Assembly (NCBI GenBank): GCA_012934845.2
Contig: WNNJ02001349.1
Location: forward strand, 1-64,000
Direction: 5' to 3'
Origin: Pomphorhynchus laevis
Taxonomy: Eukaryota; Acanthocephala; Palaeacanthocephala; Echinorhynchida; Pomphorhynchidae
DNA length: 64,000 nt
Shown here: piece after piece, positions 52,201-61,200 of the stretch
How positions within the stretch are numbered: position 1 is the first letter of the stretch
Layout: each line of letters begins with the position of its first letter
Position numbers and translations under genes: made by a program
Notes under the pieces: generated by a model
What the model was told of the DNA's origin: nothing
Database searches by the model: none
What the model saw: the letters and a program-made list of their open reading frames with translations, nothing else

Positions 52201-55200
52201 CTTCTTGAATATCTTCCAGAAGGAAGCCTGAGAAGGGTTTTGGTGAGCAATGCTTGCCCTATCCCTGCTCAGCTGGAGCCTATATCTAGAGCTCCAATAT
52301 TCATTCGAGAGGATATGTCTGGCGGAAACAGAGAGATTGGGAAGGTGCAACATTTTAGCTAGGACCTTGAGCTTTGTTGGAGTAGGATTGTATATTCGAC
52401 CTTTATAGGTAGTCGAAAGGATCGCGGTAGCTTGCGATGAGAGGTAGGAATTAAATTCGGTCAAACTCTCAATTCCAATTCTGGGGAAGAGTTGGATAGC
52501 TGCCTGAAAGAAGGCCACTCTAATAGGATCAAAGTGAAACCTTCTTCTAAGCAACGTATCGTCCTCTAGCCGCCAGCGAATTAGGTCATGAGAGGTGGTC
52601 TGTTGTTGACGCGACTGCTCGGTGCAAATGGGTTTCAACAACCACATCTTATGTAGCAGTAATATGTCGAGGAGAGAATTTGTTGTAGAGCAATGAAAGG
52701 TTGGGGAAGGTGGTTTATGAATAAGATAGTCGATCCTTGCTCTGCGGAGTGCTGCATTAATCCAACGACCAGTTCTGTCGTTGAAGTCACCAAGTAACAT
52801 GTCATAACCGCTCCCCAATATTTGATCCAGGAGGTCACGGTTCTTGTGAATTTCTCCTGGCCGAATATAGACATTGGCTATGCTTATACGCTTACCGTTC
52901 TTACAAAGTGATATAGCTAAACAAGATAGGGCTGGACAAGAGTAGTTTAATAGGAGGGATGATCTTAAGGAGCTTTTTACTAGGGTTAAAAGACCTTGTG
53001 ATGAAGAGGAGTGAGGGGGGTTATGTAAGGAGTAAAGTGGGTGTATATGTGCTTAGGGATAAATCGAGTAATATCCTGGGGGAGACGGATAGACCGCGTC
53101 TCCTGAAGGACTATAACATCTGCATCTCTACCAGATAGAAGGCTAAGGGCGGAAGCACCTCCCGAATTCCACTGAAGGATATTCAGTGAAAAAGGTCCTT
53201 GATTACTTCCCATTGCGTAAGTGTTACCGAAGTGGGACGCCCTCCACCTAGTCGCAACTAGAGGCGGAAAAGTCGCCTTTACCGCTTCCCGTCACGACAA
53301 ATGGAGTCGCTTGCCCACGGGCGATATCTTCATTTCCCTCGTTAGCCATAGCCCAAATCGAATCCTTCCGAGCAAGCTTCAGAGCGGCTATGCTTAGCGC
53401 TGACCCGTTTCGTTTCTTAGATTTTGGTGGCTTCTTAATATTGTTGGTCTTCCCAGAAGGAGGAGAACGGAAGGATTCCGCTAATTGACCCACCAATTTT
53501 TGGACCAATTTTTCAAGTTGAATCATTGATGCCTGATGCTTCATTTCAATAAGTTTAAGAATTTCTGTGTCCGGCATCCTGTCATCATTCTTGTTAGACG
53601 AGACAACTTCCACGAAGCTAGTCGGTTTTGCTGTTACACCCCTGTGTCTCTTTTGGTACGCCTTAAAGATTTTACATTTTTTTGACCATGCGGGGTGCTC
53701 ACCACCGCAGTTTGCGCAAAATGGCTTACTTTCGCACTTCTCAGGATGTATAGCAGTTGTACCACACACGCCGCACTTATGTGGTAAAGAACATCCAGTG
53801 GACCAATGTCCCCACTGATGACAATTGTTGCAGTGAGGGTACGTTAGTGAGTCGGTTTCGATTATTGAAAATCTCAAATTATACCCCATAAAAGGATTGC
53901 ATGTTGAAATCGATAGATTTTAGAGCTTCATCAACCGGGGCATTGCAGAACGCCACGGGAATGGGGAAGCCTTTAATCCCTTTTATAAAGCGCACGTTAG
54001 AGATTTTGTAATCAGTTTCTAGGGCTGATATATCTTCTTCTGAAATGTATGTGGGCATATTATTTATCTTTATTGTTGCCAGGATTGGTTTGGAAGCAAT
54101 TATACCTTGTTCCGAATGCTCTTTTTTAAAGTAGTCTACGTACGACATTGCGAGATCAGGAGTGCAGAATGAGATTTTAATCTCAGATTCATAATATTTA
54201 ATCGCATTGAACAATATCCTTTTTTTAAATCGATGAGCAAAGCCTCTTATAAAAACATTGAACATGTTCTGCCTTTCCAGAGGCACCAAAAGTCTGATAA
54301 TCACCAGGTTGGATAATTTTGGTACCGGGGGAAGTTCACCCTCCGGAATATATTCAAGAGAACCTAAATCTCCACTTACCTCGTTTATTGCATTGGCAGG
54401 AAAATTAGTTTTCATTGAGTTCTTTGAACGCTCCGACATGCTAAATTTACTCATTTTTTGGCGATATTAACAAAGCCGCTAGTCACGGAGTTGCGTATTA
54501 TTGAATCGCCTTGAATGACACTACATTTTTGCACCTTTTATCTTTGCAATGATGGTAGCCGAGTGAATTAATGAGGTTTTCGATTTTCACACAGAAAACT
54601 GCTTTGGAGTTTGTGCAATGTCGGAACTATCAAACGATTTCAAAAAACGCTTTTTTATGTGAATGGAACAATGCAGGTTATTTATTTATTATTCAATTAC
54701 AAGACTGTAGCCGTAGGGCTGTTTTGTCTGATCACATAAAAAAGAAAAAAAACTGAAAAGAAAAAAATTCAACATTCCTCCCAAGGATTAAGATCCTGTA
54801 CAGACTGTGAGTTTGTCTCGCACAGCCATTGCTCCATCCTCCGCATGAACTGCTGTCTACTCTGAATAGCGACCATATCCTCCGGAAGTAAGTTCCACAT
54901 CCTCACCGCCCGGTGCGATAGGCGACTGATTCTAGACAGCTTCCCATGGTGCAGCGTTTTCACAGTCAAAGAGTGGTCCCGATTCGTATCACGTTTGTTC
55001 CGCTGGATACAGTTTGCCGGCCACCCATCACGTTCGAGTAACATATCTCTGAAGCATAAGATGTCGCTACACACTATCGCAGACCGAACCGACGGTATGC
55101 CTATCTCTCGCAAGCGATCCCTATAAGAATAACTACTCGGAAGACGAATAACTACTCGCGTTCACGGAAATGTTGCTGGTGTACAGTATAAAAGAATAGG

Positions 55201-58200
55201 CCTAATTATTGAGTTGTACATCATTTTAAGACAAAACACATATGGGAAACGAAAGCACCTTCGAAGCACATAGCTCAATTGTATGGTCGACTGAATAATC
55301 CTGTCTGTGCTTGGAAGACTCTTTAACGATTCGTGCACAAGTACCCCTAAGTCTCTAGTGCACTGTACCTGCTCAATTGGCTCACCACCTAAACTATACA
55401 CAAAAGAAAATTTCTTAACTCCTAAGTGCATGTGACTGCACTTCGAGGTATTCAAAAGCAAGCCCGTCGTCCTGCTCCATATGCTTATAGTGTCGAGGTC
55501 ATCTTGAAGCTCCAAACAGTTATCATATGAACGAACACACTTCCATAACTTCAGGTCATCCGCAAACGCTAGTACATCACATTCTAATCTTACAAGTAGA
55601 TCCTGAAGAAAAATATTGAATAACAAGGGTCCCAGGACCGATCCCTGAGGAACACCTGCGTAAGTATTTCGTTGAGGAGAAAGGCTACTCCCTATTTTGA
55701 TATGGTCGACCTTTCAGGAACGACTCGATCCAACGAACTACACTCGGATCAATCCCGTATTGAGCCAACAGTAAAAGCAAAAGATCATGCGGTGCTCGGT
55801 CGAACGCCCTACTAAAATTAATGTAAATTACATCAACCATATCCCCGTTTGCAACTATGTCTGTCCAACTTTCACGTGCCGTAATTAGATTGCTAAGGCA
55901 GGACCTGCCAGTACGAAAGCCATGCTGAGATGGGTGTAGTAGCTTACCATGTGAGTGGTAATGTATTTATGCACAAACCTCTCGAGGCATTTGCATACAA
56001 TACTCGTCAGGCATACTGCACGATAATTGAACGGATCGTCTCTGCTACCCTTTTTATGAATGGGGATGACGTAAGATTGTCTCCAATGATCAGGGATGCG
56101 CGAAGTATGTATCGACATGTTAAACATCTCTGATAGTGGCGATGCTAATAGATCATGGAGATTTTGGAGGATAAAGGGGTGTATACCGTCTGGGCCGACC
56201 GAAGTATATGGTGACAATCCGTGCAGTTCCCGCGAAACCTCAGCCGGGTGAACAAGCGGCATATACGACGTGAATGCTTTAGGAGTGTGCGCTATACGGA
56301 AGCCTTTAGATGGCGTGGAACAATCAAATTCAAATGCTGTCGCTAGCACACTCACGATTTCATCAGGTTCTCGTACAATTATGCCCCCATGATTTAACAC
56401 TGTAATTGATTGAATCATTTTTTATTTTGATTCACATACCTCCAGAATGGTTTGGAAGAAGTTCGAAATAATGATATTATTCCAGCTTCATACCTTTGTC
56501 TTTTTATTTTCTTTATAAAGCTGAAACGACAACGATATTGAAGGTATTCTGACCGAAGACCCTGAATTTTCAGAGATGACTTAAATAGTTTATTTCGCAT
56601 CTTCAAAATGTCAAGTAACTCATGATCAAACCACGGAGGTTTAAGTTTCGAAGAGGATTGTACGGTTTTCAATGGAGCTACGCAATCCGTAAGATAGTTG
56701 AGAGAAACAGACAAAGTTTTCCAATCATCGATATCACTGACAACACTGTTGTGAAGACCCAATCGTACTGTAAGCTTACGGAGGGCATCCGTATCCACCT
56801 TATTCCATTTGCGTTTGAAGTACTTAACTGCGTTAGGTGGGGCTTCGGCACACAAACCAGTAAAAACTTAATGACAAGATGGTCACTGAGTCCAATGGGA
56901 GGGTCGTATTGAACTTCACGTATGTCAAGGAATGTTTTACTGAAAACTAAATCCAATAACGAGGAGCTATTTCCCATAAACCTAGTTGACTGAGTGACTT
57001 GTTGTATAAGAGCTAAATCGTCCACAAGAAAATTCCATAAGTCGACATCCATCTGACTTACACCGCGAGGACATTCGAAAGGGGAGCTCCCAGTTAGGTT
57101 CGGAATATTAAAGTCACCAAGAAGGATGAAATTGGACGGTTTCGACACTTTCGTGAAATAACTGATCATGTCATGTTTCAAGCAGCAAGTGCGCGGAGTA
57201 CGATAGCAAACGCAAATCGACATTGTCGTATCACCTGATTTCACTGTTAAAGAGAGCGACTCCAATAGATCATCATCTCGATATGACATGACGTTGGTCA
57301 CAATCATTTTGTTGTCTACATAGATCGCAACCCCACCACCACGGCGGGTGTTTCCTCGGTCAGTTCTTAATAGTGAGAAGCCCGGGATGTTAACACAATT
57401 GTCATCAATACCACTGTGCAGCCAGGTCTCAGTGAGTGCGAAAATAGACACGTCGCTGTTTGATAAATAAAAGTTGAACTTATCAAATTTAGAGACTAAG
57501 CTGCGAACATTGGAACATGCAATCCTGATAGGATGACTACAGTAATTCACCGGACTTTTCGATAAGATGGTACGAAATGAAACCAAGTCTCCTAAAGCTC
57601 CCTTCGTTAAGTTTTTATAGTTAACTTCTCCCACCGTACAAATAGTCGGCGTCGAACCACCCGAAAATTTCGGATACATAAATCCTCCTCACCTAATTGA
57701 CGCATGTTATATAGTTCCTTCCTAGCAAGAGACAATTGACGGCGATCTTCAATCGAAAGGTCCTTGAAGATGCGCATAGACGGTACCCGCTAATCTGTAA
57801 GCTCTATTAAGAATGGAAGCGGCTTGATTAGAAGACGCACAAACTAATCTTAGTAATCTAGTCTTACCATTTCCGTCTCTTTTGCCGATTCTGTGAAGGG
57901 CCAAGACCTGTAGAGATTCTGCCAAACCTTCCTCACCCTCAACGAAAACGCCGGATAGGATCTGCCGCACTGAGCCAACATCATCATTAATACGATTTTG
58001 AGCACTGTCGGATTGGGACTCATAAACGTTGGCAAAGATCACACATTTGGATCTATCTATAACAGATTTTTTATCTCGTATGTTACTCGAACGTGGGGTC
58101 CGGATAGATCGCTGCTCCAGACGAGTTGCCGCATGAGAGGCTCCAGAATGAGTTGCCGAAATTGGGACGATCTTCTTTGTAGTGCATTGATCTATTGTTG

Positions 58201-61200
58201 CATGGTCTGTTTGTGATCCTCGATCAGAAATTCTATTTATCTTGCAAGCTCTGCTACCGATACTTGGTGAAGGAATTTGTTTAAAAGTAGGTACCGATGG
58301 TACACGTGGCTGGTACTGCTCATTTCCATCTGGTTCAATACTGTATTTCGTAACTCCGCAAGTTTCGCTTTGCATTGCATCACTTTTGAATTGGTGTGTT
58401 CGACACACCGAACTCTGCAAATCAGCAGTAGTGACGTCAAGCGTGTCAGGGGTGAGAGATATATTGGGAACCATGATGCTGAGACTATGCTCCATCATCC
58501 AGGTGCAGCTGAAGGAGTTAGGAGAAGTCGTTTCCGTTCTGTGATAAGAAGGATCGTTTGATTTTATTGTATCGTATGAGTCACTGACAGCATTGACCAT
58601 CAACGGTGGTTCTACTTTTTCCTTCAGCCCGTCGTCAGTATCAAATACTTGACAGGTATTCAACTCTCCAGAAATAAGCACGGACCGAGATGGCCTCTTG
58701 TATGGCTTGGCACAAAGAACTCTCTCGACAGCCTAGACACAAAAGCTTGTGACACTACTCGCGTTTTCTTGTTCGTCAGAACAGATTCGTCTATACAACC
58801 CATTTACACTCTCAGTTAGCTTGTTTATTTGTGAGTTCAGACGGTCAAGAGCTTCACTTGCACAAATTCCGCACAGGAATTTTTTGCCCTTCACGGATTT
58901 ATCATCAAAAGTATGAATGACAACCGTCCAACAGCCGCATGCACTGTTACTACAAGCAACTTGCGATTCAACATGCCGTGGCATCTGTTCTAGTTCAGGA
59001 TTGAAGGGTTCAGCAAGTTTGCCTTTTACCGCCCTGTGCCTTGTTATACTGCTTTTACTTGTTTTACTCTTTTTGCTGCCTTGTTTTATCATTTTCGCTA
59101 TTGTTTCTGAACTGGATATCAATTTACTAATTCTTCTAAGCTTGGTTTAAATGTGTATTGTATTTACTTTAGATTGTATGTTTATTAGTAATCAAACTTT
59201 TGTTAATTGTAAGAACTTTAATAACCAATACTTGTTTTAACGTGTATTAGTGAAGTTTTTACTACTCCTGAAAATACTCTGGAAGGGGAACTTCCTCTAT
59301 TACCAAAACTGGCCAACTTAATTATAATTATGTTGTTGGCGCCTCAAGAAAGGCACAATTTCTTCAACTTATTTATCAGACATTTCGCTAACCAATGTAG
59401 AAAACGGATTCGTTTTAATACGATAAAATACTATGAAGGTGAAATTAATATCTCTTTCGCTTCCTCTGACCCAGCTAAAGCTACACAGAATTCTTTAATG
59501 CAGATACATTAATTTAGCCACTATCATCAAAAACGATTTTATCTTCTGTTAAAATTAATAATGTTCCGACCTTTCTCAGGAATACGATGTGCTAATGCTT
59601 GAAAAATTTTTGCATAACCAACATTCATTTTATTACTGGTAACAAGGGATTTCCCATCCCGGTGGCATTTGTAACGCCCCGGTTGATGTCGCTCTGAATC
59701 TTGCTAACTCAACCTGTAACCTTTTTATGGGGCACAATATGAAATTTACCTTAATTTAAATGGATGGATTAACGTACCCACACTGCAACACTTGCCACCA
59801 GTGGGGCATTGGTCCTCTGGTTGCTCCTTGCCCCCGATACACTGGGTATGTGGATCGAGTACGTTACACCAGACAAAATGCGAAAATAAACCTTACTATT
59901 CGAACTGCGGGGGTGAGCACCCTGCATGGTCAACGAAATGTGTTTGTTTCAAGAATTATCAAAAACGCCACAGGCTTGAAACCCCAAACCTGTGGCGTTT
60001 GGGGTTTCAAGCCCAAACGCCACAGGTTATCTGATAGACCGCTACCGGTCTATCCGTATTCCCCAGGGCATTGCTCGATTTATCCCTAAGCACATCTACA
60101 TCTACTATACTTCTTACATAACCTCCTCAAAAATGTGGCCCATTTCGATTCAAAATTCTGTCATCTACATTTACGAAAAAGCACTTGAATAATCTGCGAT
60201 CATTTAAGTAGGCGTAATTTGATCCCACCGAGCTTTAATGGGTTTGTCAAAAGTCGCACCGTTCATTCAGCAATTGTGAAGTGCATTACTTTGTCAAGAT
60301 AACAGTCATCAACTTGCTATAGCTGTTTTTCTTGACTTTTCTGCTGCATTTGACCGGATATTTATTCCCTTCGTTATCTCCTCTCTCAAGTCCCTCAATA
60401 TCTCCACTCTCTCAGGGCGGAGATATTGCTGTTCATCAATAGGTTTTACTATGAAGACGACCCTAATTTGTCGACCACAAAACTCCCCACTTTCTCTTAT
60501 CTTGTTCCTTGCTGCCTTCATTGTAAAATTCAAGCATTTAAACGTGGTCAACATCTTGTGGTATATGCTGATGATACCACAACCTTGTTTTCTGGACACA
60601 CATGCGAAGATGTAGTCTCGGACATCAGCTGTTTCCTTTTAAGATTAAAAGATCATTTACCATCATCCAATCTTATTTTAAACTCCAACAAATCGCAGGT
60701 GGTTGTCTTTCATGGCGCCCCTGCCACCAAAAATAAGCTTAACAGATTAGCACTCTCTGCACTCTCCTCCATTTTGCAGCCACAACGACTTCCCATCTTC
60801 ACGAATCGAGTAAAATGTCTGGGATTCACCGTTACGGTGAATTGGTCTGCGAAAGCTGACCTGGATAGACTTACACGTATCCGGAAGAGAGCTAGGTGGT
60901 CTCTGAAACTGGCCCAGCATCTGTCATTGAATGAGGAAAACCCAAGTGGGCCTTTTGGGTACTTGGACTATCTCGGGATTAGAATGTCTTTTATAATTTA
61001 ATTAATAATGTAAATTAGTTGGGCTTGGATGAAATGGGACAATCAACATATTTTTCTATTAGGTTTCTGAAGTCGGCAATCGATAAAAAAATAAACCGAA
61101 AATAAAAATATTTTAATAATATTTTGAATATAACAATTTACTTATTACAGTAAAATTTAAAGAATTATTGAAGAAAATTGATTTAATGAGCAACCCTTTC

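Larger units (their letters stand above)
50629..54472 (-). mobile_element. LINE C-5, nearly full length, with an 11-bp target duplication
   Basis: A minus-strand C element with both ends defined. AAGCCGCTAGT at 50618-50628 and 54473-54483 is the target duplication, and the 3' tail is a (CTTA)n run (50629-50643). Order: ORF1 (54454-53248 in two frames), endonuclease, linker and RT. It is inserted in Penelope-like Q-2. The catalytic YADD box and all three CCHC knuckles are intact, but ORF1 has one frameshift and ORF2 about three. Confidence 0.92.
54680..59200 (-). mobile_element. LINE B-4, CR1-like, nearly full length
   Basis: Minus strand from the shared 5' UTR string (about 59155-59174) through ORF1, ORF2 and the 3' end with GATCAGACAAAACAGCCCTA and a tail of AATAAATAAATA (54675-54690). 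It lies in the intron of the flower-like gene, antisense to it. ORF1 has one stop and one frameshift; ORF2 has several breaks in the RT. The tail adjoins Q-2, so Q-2 was the target. Confidence 0.9.
59250..61000 (+). mobile_element. LINE C-6, internally deleted copy with hairpin junctions
   Basis: A + strand C copy with ORF1 pieces (59275-59512, EGELPLLPKLANLIIIMLLA; then knuckle remnants near 59760-59960), a chain of inverted repeats (59963-60054), a short endonuclease piece (60033-60120), and the RT (60125-60990: VVYADDTTTLFSG, KSQVVVFHGAPATKNKLNRL). Most of the endonuclease and linker are deleted. It ends before the usual C-terminus near 60990. It has numerous frame breaks. Confidence 0.82.
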
